From Syngnathus acus (lineage: Eukaryota > Chordata > Actinopteri > Syngnathiformes > Syngnathidae), in assembly GCF_901709675.1 (NCBI RefSeq), contig NC_051092.1:10250491-10314490 (forward strand): DNA of 64,000 nt, in the 5' to 3' direction. The position numbers were made by a program, and so were the translations under genes. The notes under the pieces are model-generated. The model saw only the letters and a list, made by a program, of their open reading frames with translations. It did not search any database and was not told the origin of the DNA. Each line of letters starts with the position of its first letter. Within the stretch, counting starts at the first letter, position 1. Below, piece after piece: positions 1 through 9,610 of this stretch.

Positions 1-1028
1 GAAATAATAATCCTGACTCTCAATCATATCTAATTGTGACACGAAACTAGTAAAAAGACTAAGACAGGGCATAAATAAGTGAAACAACAAAATATCCCGC
101 TGAAGAATAAAGTTCAGAGACACATTTCTGCATAACTGTCTTTCATGTATTGCAGTAAATGTCAAATGTCTGGTTAGGATCAATAAAGGTTAGTGATGCC
201 CAAAAGGATGTGATTTGAAAGGTCATGTCTCATCACTAATTTTAGATCTGATGGGCAAGATGTGCACCACCTGCTTTTTGAATTTGTTTTTTGAGTTGCC
301 TGTGAAAACTTAGTTGAAAATAAAATAGTTCCAATTTCAAGTGCAGTGTATATACATATATAATTTACCAGGCCAAAACAGACAACTAAAATAATTACAA
401 CTGACAGAAACAACACTCAAATTTGGATCGTGAAAAGAGATACTCTCTCTGAATAGATTTCAAGTAAGATTGTATCAAAGTAGTTGTAATTTTCAAAACG
501 TAATCAACAAAAAATTGTGCTTCATTGCATAATTCCCTTCCTAAATTTTATGAAGGACAAGGGGGAGGTCATACGCATGCCACAGCATTTCATAAAGAAT
601 GGAAACATTGAAATGGTTATGCACAGCTCACTGCGGTTTCAACTTTGGGGCCTCTCTTTAGGACATCCAAAGTGCAAAATCAAAAAATGCACTGAGATTG
701 TGTATAATAAATCATACAAAAACTGCAAGTAAACTTGGGTTCACAGAACAAATGGGGTTTTAATTAGTGCAGCAGACTACATCTTTTTCGAATGAAATGC
801 CTCGTGTGCTTATAGTACCACATTCAAAAATGAAACAAAAGTAGATTAATTGTGTTTTTTCACGAAAGAGACATTGTTATAGTTGATTTGAGTGGAATAG
901 CAATCTGTGGGACCATTTTCAAATGAATAGAGTAGAAAAGCTTTTGGGAAACACATAGAACAAATCATTTTGAGTGTTAAACTATTTGAAGTTGTCCACA
1001 TGAGTGGGTAAACACACACAATACTCAC
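1..1028. other. CRACR2A-like intron 3 (partial), no recognised feature
   Basis: AT-rich sequence downstream, in the gene's direction, of the donor at 1028. I found no EF-hand, coiled-coil or GTPase exon in it. Short open frames here have no recognisable content. Confidence 0.6.
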
Positions 1029-1196
1029 TCTTCCAAGACGTTATTGGCTCCGAGGCTCTCCATCAGCATGGAAAAATGTTTCTCCTCTTCATCCTCTGAG
1101 GTCACCGTGCTCTCTTCCCACCGGCTGCGGTAAAGGACCTCAGGAGACTTTACGCAGTGGGGTTTATCCCCCATGTCGTCCTTTAAAGAAATATTC
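1029..1196 (-). CDS. cracr2a: CRACR2A-like (EFCAB4B) coding exon 3, gene continues off the left edge
   Basis: Third visible coding exon. After the split Arg-114 it encodes residues 115-169, an acidic stretch (TSEDEEEKHF) followed by a short segment reading MLMESLGANNVLE. From memory of the family, vertebrate CRACR2A has a similar acidic run followed by a LMxxLGAxxVLE-like segment just after the EF-hands and before a coiled coil. The acceptor is a pyrimidine-rich tract ending in cag at 1197-1199. The donor is gtgagt starting at 1028. The phase fits: one base completes the previous codon and two bases remain at the donor. CRACR2A is a cytosolic calcium sensor that binds ORAI1/STIM1 in store-operated calcium entry; its long isoform also carries a Rab GTPase domain. 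That domain would lie beyond base 1. Teleosts have paralogues, so the a/b/CRACR2B identity is not settled. Confidence 0.82.
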
Positions 1197-1299
1197 CTGC
1201 CAGACAAAAAATCACCTAGAAAACGGATGAGATCCAAAACATAAAACACATGTTCATACTGTATCGGTGTTGTCGCCAATAGGAACATTCAAGTCAAAC

Positions 1300-1415
1300 C
1301 TACTAAAGCCAGTGGAGAACTCATCGAGGGTTAGAAATCCATTGCTGTCAGAATCAAGGGTGTCAAACACTTTCTCCAGCTCGTCCGCACTGAGAGGGAG
1401 CTCGCCAAGCAGTCT
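1300..1415 (-). CDS. cracr2a: CRACR2A-like coding exon 2 (second EF-hand)
   Basis: This 116-nt exon encodes residues 76-113 plus two bases of Arg-114. It begins RLLGELPLS and contains a canonical 12-residue EF-hand loop at residues 96-107: Asp at positions 1 and 3, Asn at 5, Gly at 6, Leu at 8 and Glu at 12. This is the calcium-binding loop of the family. The acceptor (aaaacag) lies at 1416-1418 and above. The donor after 1300 is gtttga, a weak match to consensus. It was chosen because it joins in phase to the acceptor at 1196 and gives GFSR-NISL, whereas reading on reaches a stop in the intron. Introns of about 1.6 kb and 103 bp flank it. The order of exons and phases agrees with one gene read on the minus strand. 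Confidence 0.85.
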
Positions 1416-1522
1416 CTGTTTTACATGACGCGAGCAGCTGTTATTGTCAAAGACACGGCCAGAAGGAGAATACAAAAGTGGAGCCCTCTAATATTTAAGT
1501 GCCCTAAGAGCAGCCTCCGTGC

Positions 1523-1615
1523 AGTAATAATAAATGATAAGAACCACAACAATAACAATACTGATACTTATATAACACTTTGCAATGCACCTAGGATGCT
1601 TATAAATAACCCAGC
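1523..1615 (-). repeat. Possible LINE-type 3' tail, reversed
   Basis: An (aat/aac)-rich run followed by acttatataacactttgcaa resembles, in reverse, the fish retrotransposon tail pattern in which a sequence around 'agcgctttgagtg...tatataaat' leads into an ATT microsatellite. It is degenerate and short, so family assignment is uncertain. Confidence 0.3.
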
Positions 1616-1762
1616 AGAGGCTAATTTGATTCTTTTTAAACACAGCAATGATTGTAACGTACCATTTAGTGATACTTGTGTTCATGTACTGTGCACACCG
1701 TGAACCATATGGAATATTCCCAGTTGATACAGTCGGTTCCTCAATGTTTGACCAGAGCAGCT

Positions 1763-1866
1763 GACCAGAAATAGGGCAAGATAAAAACTTTTCCAATACT
1801 TTACAGCGGACCAGAAATAGGGGCAAGTATACCCGTTCAAGATAAAAACTTTTCCAATACTTTACA
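1763..1866. repeat. Imperfect tandem duplication
   Basis: A segment starting gaccagaaatagggcaag and ending ccaatactttaca occurs at 1763-1806 and again at 1808-1866. The second copy carries about 15 extra bases between its two halves. It lies in the CRACR2A-like first intron. Confidence 0.75.
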
Positions 1867-2129
1867 ATTGTGGCAAATACATACACGTAATAATTATTGC
1901 ACTTCACCAGATTAAAACAGACAAATCATATTAACGGTGTATTAATGAGGGAAAATTACAGGGCAGTGAAGGGATTAAATATTTCTTAAAAATCAGTTTA
2001 TCTACAGTTTGGTCCCTACCGGTATTATATGTGATCTTCTAAAATACATTTAGAAATTATTTTCTCAGCCCTCATATTTATCAATCCAACCCACTTTTGA
2101 GTTCCTGGGAAGAAAAAATATTGGAGTTG

Positions 2130-2285
2130 TCCTTGGGCAGGATATACCCTGGACAGGTCACCAGGCAGTACAATACATACAAACAACCATCTGCACATAA
2201 GCATTAGAGCAATTTCAAGCACCTAGAGATAATCCGAGCAAGCATGGTGAGAACATGCAAACTCCACAAAGAAGGGCCTTAGTGG
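2130..2285 (-). repeat. tRNA-related SINE relic, middle and tail part
   Basis: In reverse orientation the sequence matches the common fish SINE layout. It contains counterparts of 'gtttgcatgttctcc', 'aatggttgtttgt', and 'ctggcgacctgtccagggta' (here gagaacatgcaaactccac, acaaacaaccatctgca and ccctggacaggtcaccag on the plus strand). About a dozen substitutions and some deletions show that it is old. Confidence 0.55.
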
Positions 2286-3055
2286 AAAATGTAAAGTTTG
2301 AGCTCTGCATGACGTACTGCAAAGAGAGACTATTTGACATGGGAGGTACTCTTAGCTAAAGGTCAAATCCAGGAGAGGTCAAGCCAACAACTCGTGACAA
2401 TGACAGTAGCAATTTTTGAAGAAGGAAAAAAAGAAACCCAGCCACACCTTTGTAGGCAGTGTGGTATCAGGATATATTTACACTACTGCAAGTGTTGACA
2501 GAGGCCACCCATTTGATCCAGGGTGGGGATAAGGAAATGGTAGCATGCGGTGCGTTAACGCATCTATTACATCACAAAACTGGTCTCCTGAAAGCGGCAG
2601 CATAACAAATATCCAATGATATAACTCACAGCGCCAAGTGGTGCTTCTAAAGCCTCACTAGAGCAGGCTGTGATATCAAAGCTCCACTATACATGTGTTT
2701 GTGTTCATGAGTGCTTCATTAATGGATTGGTAACATCAGAGAGACAAAGTAAATCTGCACAATAATATGTGTGGGGAGCTTGGATCACAAAGCATTTGTG
2801 TTGCTCACTCTACTATCAATGCCGCCTTCCCCTTTAACTCTTTGTTGTCCTGTTTTTGAATAAACCACATGAGGTATCTTCATGTCTAATTCATCACTGG
2901 TGAGAGAACAAATTGTGTTGTTTCAGATTAAATAAAACATGCCCCCCAAAAATGAAACAAAAACAGTTATATGACAGAATGTTGCTAATTTATTTAGATG
3001 GAGCATTAGAATTTAAAAAATATGAATTCAAAAACAATTTGATCACCTCACTCAC

Positions 3056-3280
3056 CTGCATGTCACGTCGGGTGATGAAGCCCTTTTTCTCGATGTCACA
3101 GACCTGGAAGAACTCGTGCGTTTTCTCCAGGACAGTGTTTTGACCAACATGCCCGCTCTCTCGCTTTGGCCACTCACTCTCACGTTTGAGGGGCTCTTCG
3201 GTGCTTCCGTGCCCTCGCTGCGCCATCCTAAACCCAGTAGCGGTGCTGGTGAGGGCAGAGGAGACCGTTAACGCTGCCAT
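3056..3280 (-). CDS. cracr2a: CRACR2A-like coding exon 1 (start codon, first EF-hand)
   Basis: Encodes residues 1-75 from an ATG at 3280-3278 with a strong start context (A at -3, G at +4). The first 50 residues are variable, Ser/Thr/Lys/Glu-rich and probably disordered. Residues 53-75 carry EF-hand 1, with the sequence HEFFQVCDIEKKGFI. Its loop at 62-73 is imperfect: Lys at position 5 and Asp instead of Glu at position 12, so calcium binding by this hand is doubtful. The family-typical EFFQxCDxxxKGFIxRxDMQ signature is the main reason for the call. The exon ends on a codon boundary at cag followed by the donor gtgagt. A second in-frame Met at residue 19 could also serve as a start. A good splice acceptor 173 bases upstream suggests that the 5' leader is spliced. 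Confidence 0.87.
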
Positions 3281-3453
3281 GGTAGAAATAAGTTGCTTGT
3301 GATGTGGGCACCTCAGTCGTACTTCACATGAGTCAGGTGCACCGGAGACAGATCTCAGAAGAAGTCGTGCTTACAGGCTAAACAAGCATCAGATGCTTTC
3401 AGCAGTATAATGCATCATCTCTTAGCAACCGCCTCATTAATTGACACCGGGTG
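3281..3453 (-). other. Probable 5' UTR part of CRACR2A-like exon
   Basis: Reading the minus strand, an excellent splice acceptor (about 16 pyrimidines then tag) ends at 3454, 173 bases upstream of the start codon. This suggests that the coding exon begins here and the leader continues from a more distal exon. Several ATGs occur in the leader, each followed by a stop in its own frame. This is inferred from sequence signals only. Confidence 0.45.
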
Positions 3454-4899
3454 CTAGAAAAGAGAAAAGAGAATATTTAATTTGTATATTCATTTTCCCT
3501 GGAAAATGATATATATATTTTTATGAATTACTGCATGTCAAACAAATAGGTGAAATAAACATAACACCACAAAATTGAAAATGGCATCAGTATGATGCAG
3601 AACACTAAATATTGTAAACAACAACCACAAAACGATAATAAATATACATATATATATCCGCATCTCAAATATTCAGGTTATTTTTTTTAATGATAAGAGA
3701 TTTTTATTGAGTATTTGTTAGTACTCCTACTCAGTTAAAGGTGTAATTTACTCACAATAAGTGCCAGATAGACATCTGATCCACTAACACAATGTACTCA
3801 ACATATAAAGATGTCAACTTCTTGTTCGCACAAACGCTCACAAAGAAGGCAAAGCCACTACACGCAACGGATCCACCTCGAGTCTAAAAGAGGAAACATG
3901 AAGAGGAAGTGAACGTCTTTTTTTTCTTCATTACACCACATTGTCGCATGTCGAACAAGGTGTTGTATTGTCTGGAGGAAAGGTATTGTTAAGAACTCCT
4001 TCGGTTTTTATTGAGTTTGATTAACACTTTGTGAAAAATCTATATTTCGACTGAAATTCTTGCCACAAAAGCAAAACCAAATTCAACATACTGTAGATTA
4101 ACATTATGCATTGCACAGTAACATTGTGGAGTATTTGAACAACAGTGACATATGCTCAGCATAACTTTGTAGACGTAGCATAGGATGACCCCATAAATAG
4201 AGCTCAGTTTAAAGGCTCCTGTTTGACTTGAAAGAGGTGTCAGATATTGGTTGCTTAATGCTTAGTGTTCAGAACATAAATAGTGACTGTGCCCCCAAGC
4301 ACCATAAGTAAATTCCTGCACATTTTATTAGAATATCATCATGATTTCAAAGTTGCTTTCTTGTCACAAAATATCACAGCACTTTACTGTTGGTAACACT
4401 ATTAGTTTGTGGCTGAATGAGCATAAGCAGCAGTATTAATGATGGCCATTGGAATCATTTGTTGGAGTATTATTGTCTGTTTATGACATTCATCTATGCT
4501 GCCACTAAATATAGCGCGCTTTACAGAAAAAAAAAAATTTGCAATTCAAATGAAATACCAGCAGCCTTCCATAGTAATACTGAAACGAGAGGTAAACCGG
4601 AACAGGCGCATTAGATCATTTTATTGAGGGATGACCTCCACACCTCACCGCGCAACAAATTAAAATGCAGAGAAAAGCTTGAGCAAAAACCACAGTGAGT
4701 TGCGCAATTTTACCCATTGTTTAAAATTCACTTCCTTGTCATGCTAAACTGCCGAGGAGAGTTGCAGGTCTCTTGACATTGCAGACGTGTGTACGTGCAC
4801 GTTTAAATACATTCTAGTTAAAATCACTCACTTAGTGCCAGGTTAATTGATCTCAAACTCGGTGTTAAATATAACAAATGACCCAGACGACGTACGTAC

Positions 4900-5040
4900 C
4901 AGAACAGTGGAAAAAGTGCGTTCTCGATGGATTAATTCATTGACAACCTGTTTAGTTTCACGCAGATGAGTGAAAACAAGTGTGACTTGACTCTTGCTGC
5001 AGTGGTGGAATTTGACTCACTGCACGCCGGATGAGCAAAC
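4900..5040 (-). other. Possible non-coding first exon of the CRACR2A-like gene
   Basis: A minus-strand donor (ctg followed by gtacgt) sits at 4899-4894. It could join to the acceptor at 3454 across an intron of about 1.4 kb. The exon would start just downstream of the GC box and X-box at 5045-5079. The upstream limit is a guess, as no transcript evidence is available. Confidence 0.3.
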
Positions 5041-5044
5041 AAAA

Positions 5045-5079
5045 GGGGCGGGGCTGTTATCAAGTATTACTATAGCAAC
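5045..5079. promoter_or_regulatory. GC box plus X-box (RFX-type) motif
   Basis: Bases 5045-5054 read ggggcggggc, a consensus Sp1/KLF GC box. Bases 5066-5079 read attactatagcaac, which fits the RFX X-box pattern RYYNYYATRRNRAC at every position. The pair lies 12 bp apart, about 1.8 kb upstream of the CRACR2A-like start codon and directly upstream of the proposed first exon. Promoter function is inferred. Confidence 0.4.
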
Positions 5080-5100
5080 GACACCCAAGTTCCTGGTCCA

Positions 5101-6310
5101 TTTTATCCCCACAATAAAATATTACAATAAAATAAATCTTGAATAAGTATTATCTACAAAAACCTGAAGTACTCATTGACACTTGACGGTGTCCAAACTT
5201 TTATTCGGAACATCAGCAAAATGTTACTAATTTGAATATATCTAATTAAATAAATAAATATATAAATATATAATATAACAGTTAAAACTTACGGTCATAA
5301 AGGCGCATTGCATCATTTTAATTCAGGTTTTTGTGTGCATTTTTGTTTGTGCCTGCATCTAGGGTCAGCGGGCAGGGAGTAGTACCCAACAACATCCAGC
5401 AGATGGCCATGTTTATCTTTATTAATTCTACCCCCAAGTTCGTAAGTACAGCTCTTGGCTGCGGCCTTCCTGAATGACTGCATTTTGTCCACGAGCTTGC
5501 TTTTTTTTTTCTTTTTGCCATGGGCACTCCGACTTTCTCCTGCATTCCACAAACATGCATCTTGGGTTTTTGTAAATCTTGTCTACAGACAATCATGATA
5601 CATACAGTAAATACAGCTACTTAAATGCTATCTAAATTTCCAAACTCCTATCAAATTAAAGACCCAATAGAGGGACCTTGGATATAGTGGGCCCCAAATT
5701 CAGCCCAGGAATTTAAGACGGCAAGACCCACTGTGCGTGCGAATAATAAATATTACATTGAACACAGCATTTTAGCATCAGGCTGTGGGAATTGAAAGAA
5801 CTGGAAGACGGACGGGTCAGGATTGATGGAAAGATGAGTGCATGACGCCCTTGATCAAAACCTGGTTCCGAATACTCAGGACCTTAGTCTGCAGCAAAGG
5901 TCTGTTGTAATCCCAATAATGAACACAGGAGAGCAGTACAGTACTTATTTTAAGCATTTATTTGTTGAAAATTTTAGGTCTTTTGGATATTTTGTTATTT
6001 TGGCCATTCAGATTTTGAAACCAGTATGTGGTCAGTTTAAGGTAAATATTGTACTGCAAATAAAGACACTGTGTACTTAAAAATAGGAAAGCTCTGCGTG
6101 CAAGCTGCAGTGTAACCTGTCATGCAATACAATATAAATGAGCTCCATCGTGCAGCAGTTCGAAAGGCATGACGAAAAAACGCTACCATTGCCACTTTGC
6201 CCCCCCCCCTTTTTAGGAAGCTACACAGATACTTCATCATAGTAAGAAAGAAAGTATACTACAGATCACAAGTGATGAAATAAATAAAAGAGTCCGTGGT
6301 GTAACCGATC
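5101..6310. other. Intergenic, no recognised gene
   Basis: AT-rich sequence with a (taaa/ta)n stretch near 5240-5280 and a short C run near 6201. The open frames here do not resemble any family I know. Confidence 0.6.
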
Positions 6311-6385
6311 TTCTCCCTAGTGTCAGCCATGGGATAGGCTCCAGCTCACCAGCAACTCCAATGGATGAGGTGAATCAATGAGGAT
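6311..6385 (+). repeat. SINE 3'-tail fragment
   Basis: The phrase gtcagccatgggataggctccagctcacc, followed by a degraded 'atggatgaatgaatga'-like tail, matches the end of the same fish SINE family seen at 44519-44838. Confidence 0.5.
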
Positions 6386-9300
6386 CTTTGACATTACAGA
6401 ATTTAAGACCATGCATATTTTTTATGCTGTAATTTGTTGAAGTCGTTATTACCTTTAACCATTTTTTAAAAGAAACAGTTTGGCTCCCATTGAGGAGCTG
6501 CGGGAGCTTTGTTTTAGTAGCCAATTCTTTCAGCCCGATCATTCATAAAGCCCAGGAGAAACTTAAGAGTGACGATAAAATCTGTCAGAGTCATACTTGT
6601 ACAGGGGAAACAGGGCAGCGAAGCAAGAAACACGGCTCAGTTGGAAATAAGCAGAGGAGCAAGTCTCACCACGTTGCTCTGGTTTAAGGCTTTGGAAGGA
6701 CTGACATCACACTTGGAGACATTCATTCTGTTCTGCAATCTCAGAGATGGCAGGGTGTGTGGTTGAGGGTTTTAGAGTCATCTGGGCCGCTGATTTAGAG
6801 GTCTTTGCTAGCCTGGCGGATCACGCGATGCGGCTCGAATCAAGTTTATGCCTGTGGATCTTTGTGGGGACACTTTGCTTTGGAGTCTTCCCCTTCCAAG
6901 CCACGTGTGCATGCTGTATCACTGTGTGCCTTTGTAATTATGAGTTTAGGCTTTCGTTGTCTCTCTAGAGGGAACACGAAACCTTATTCAACATGTTTGC
7001 TGCTGTCCAGTTTTTGGTCTTGTCTACACCAGCACCGCTATGTTGAGAAACGTTTGTTTTTCTATTTGTTTTGGCCTTTTGTCCACATGTCTTTGGCAGC
7101 TGAAACCAAAACTCTAGACACGGTGTTGGCTTTCCAAAACCCACTTTTTAGTGTTTGTAGAACATTTGCAATTGTTCTCTTTCAACGACATGAAAATTGT
7201 ACACCATTATCTCATCAGACAAAGGTATATAACAGCTAAAGAGATTTGTTTTAAGCACTCTTACTAGTCCTTCTATTTGTACCAATTTCCTGTCTAGCAA
7301 TCATGTAGACAGTGATCATTTTTAAAATACTTAAAAATAGAAATAAATTATATTTACATATGTAGAACTTTTACATACACGTTATCAAATGTTGAAGTAC
7401 GCTTTAAATATAACAGTACCGCAATAGTTGAATAAATTGCCTCATTTGCACATCATTATATGCAAAATATGTCAATCAAATGAGCTTTACTTTCTGCAGT
7501 TGTCTGGCAGTATCGCCCCATAATTTGAAATGGTTAGAATATCATAGTTAAAAATATTGAACATGTTGGCTGTCCTTCTATGAGACACGCAACAAAATAT
7601 TCAGTGGCTTTTAATGCTGACATTCTATGGAAGCTGTGATCTCTTCATAGTTATAGGCCTGTACCGCAAGTAGTTTAAATCCATCATACCTCAATCTGGC
7701 CACAGAGCACAGATGTTACTCTTGCTCTGTGAGTCATTTTCATTCCATTTTGGATAGCTGTCTGAATACATCTAAGAATATAGACTAATTTGAATATTTG
7801 TCTTTTGTAGAAACTTGGTAGATGGATCCTACCTAACTTCAATACATTTATAAACCGTTTTGATAAGCATGTTACCATCAGGGTACCCTACTGAGTGAGT
7901 CATAGATTGCTCTAAACTTTACGCGCTCCCTCTCCAACCATATTTTACATGACTTTGATGAAAGATCTAACCAGTTTGACTCGTTTTCAAAGGAAGTGGT
8001 ATAGTCCTGAAGTCATGCAGCAAGTAGCCCGACACATTTTGGTTTCCAAGTCTGATTCGTAGATTTCATGGAATACATGCATGATGACAGTATTATAGCA
8101 CCAGGAAAGTTATTAGTTACACCATTAACCAAGCCTTAGTCTTTTACATGGCTTCACAGCGCGTCTTTATTTCTTCCATGAATACACTTGTGACCTCCAT
8201 TTGATTACTGAAGCACTCCTGTTAACCTGGATGGAATACTTCACCGGTATATGTACTCTACAGTATATTATTGTATGTGTATGCATCAGGATTTTCATTG
8301 CTATTTAACGACTGGATCAGGCCAGTAGACATGATTGCAGTTCCACTCGCCGTATGTGCTGAACCTCACAGGAATACGAGAACATGTGTTTCTCATTGGA
8401 CCATGGTTTCTTCTTACAGACACTCTGACCACACTGACTTTCCCATTGTCAAATTGAGCTCATCCCACTTGACGGTGTAACCTGAAAGAGATGAAGTAGT
8501 TGATGATGCTAAGGGGTAATCAACCAAAATCAATGGAATGAAAATGACATTGGAATTAAAGGGGGAAAACGTATCATAAGCATGTCGCTCACTATATGTG
8601 AATATAGTGTGGCGAAAACCACCAATAAGACATATTTTGTTCGCAAAGGGTTGAAATATTTGAGGTATTTTGCAAATACAATTGAAACATCCTGTCAAAC
8701 ACACTTCAATATTTAACTTTTAATTGAAACCTAAAAAACAATAACACAAACATTCCATATGTTTATTTAAATCAAATCAAATAAAATGAAAAGGAATACA
8801 GGTGGTACAAATTTTACAATGATTTGTGTCACAAAACTATTCTTTCAACATATTCTTTCTGTCCTCAAAGTGATGTGGACAACATTGATTCTAGCCTGGT
8901 GTACTTGAGAAACACATGTACATATGTCACAACTTTAATTTATGCTTTATTTTCAATTACTTTTATCTTTTATGTTACCTTTAACAGCACCCATGGGTTG
9001 AATTTGGAATTCAAAGAAAGCTAAAAAGAAAGGCAACTACTTGGCTTATACAGCTGCAAGATAAATGATTCTTGCACAAATCCAATGCAGGTGTTTTTCT
9101 CATGAAAGCAGTTGTACCAGGTTGACATTAGGTTTGAAATTGTCACCTAAAGAATCTTCTACTGCAGTTAATGGGAACAGGCAGTTAACTACATTGCTCT
9201 TTATTGTGGGGGGAATCCATGATCAATTAATTTGGTATTTAGATAGGATGGTAGAATCTTTTTCTGAGTCTTCTCTACTCCTGCTTCAAGCCATTGGTGC

Positions 9301-9476
9301 CTTGTGAACATCATGTTGCCCATTCACAATCCCCTAAATTATGACTACTTTTGTAGTTAATAATCAACAATCTGTTTTGTGTTTATTCGACTACTCAGTT
9401 GGATCAAATGGCTATTATTAAACCAAAATTAATGTGATAAAAATGACCCTTTTTCACAATGGACATATCATGTTAT
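6386..9476. other. Intergenic, no recognised gene
   Basis: Unique-looking AT-rich DNA. An open frame of 144 codons at 6805-7239 overlaps others in different frames and has no family resemblance. No RNA gene was identified. Confidence 0.6.
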
Positions 9477-9610
9477 TAGTGGGGCAGTTTGGCGCAGTGC
9501 TAGAGTTGCCGCCTCACAACGCAGTGTATCTTCTCCAAGGGATCAAGGATCTTGGGATTAGAGGTAGAACTTCATTCCCTGCCCAGTCTATTTGTGATAT
9601 TTTCCATTCC
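9477..9610 (+). repeat. Degenerate tRNA-related SINE head
   Basis: ggggcagtttggcgcagtgc followed by gccgcctcacaacgcagtg resembles the tRNA-like head of the fish SINE (A-box region, then 'ccgcctcaca'). The B box is not clearly preserved. Confidence 0.4.

Larger units (their letters stand above)
1416..3055. other. CRACR2A-like intron 1
   Basis: The 1640-bp intron between EF-hand 1 and EF-hand 2. It holds an (AAT)-rich LINE-type tail, a small tandem duplication and a reversed SINE relic, each listed separately. The remainder is unremarkable AT-rich sequence. Confidence 0.7.

Noticed and set aside
1488-1907. 139-codon minus-strand frame in CRACR2A-like intron 1
   Set aside because: It covers a tandem duplication and an AAT-rich repeat tail; not an EF-hand exon.
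6805-7239. 144-codon plus-strand frame
   Set aside because: No family resemblance, and overlapping frames of similar look are present.
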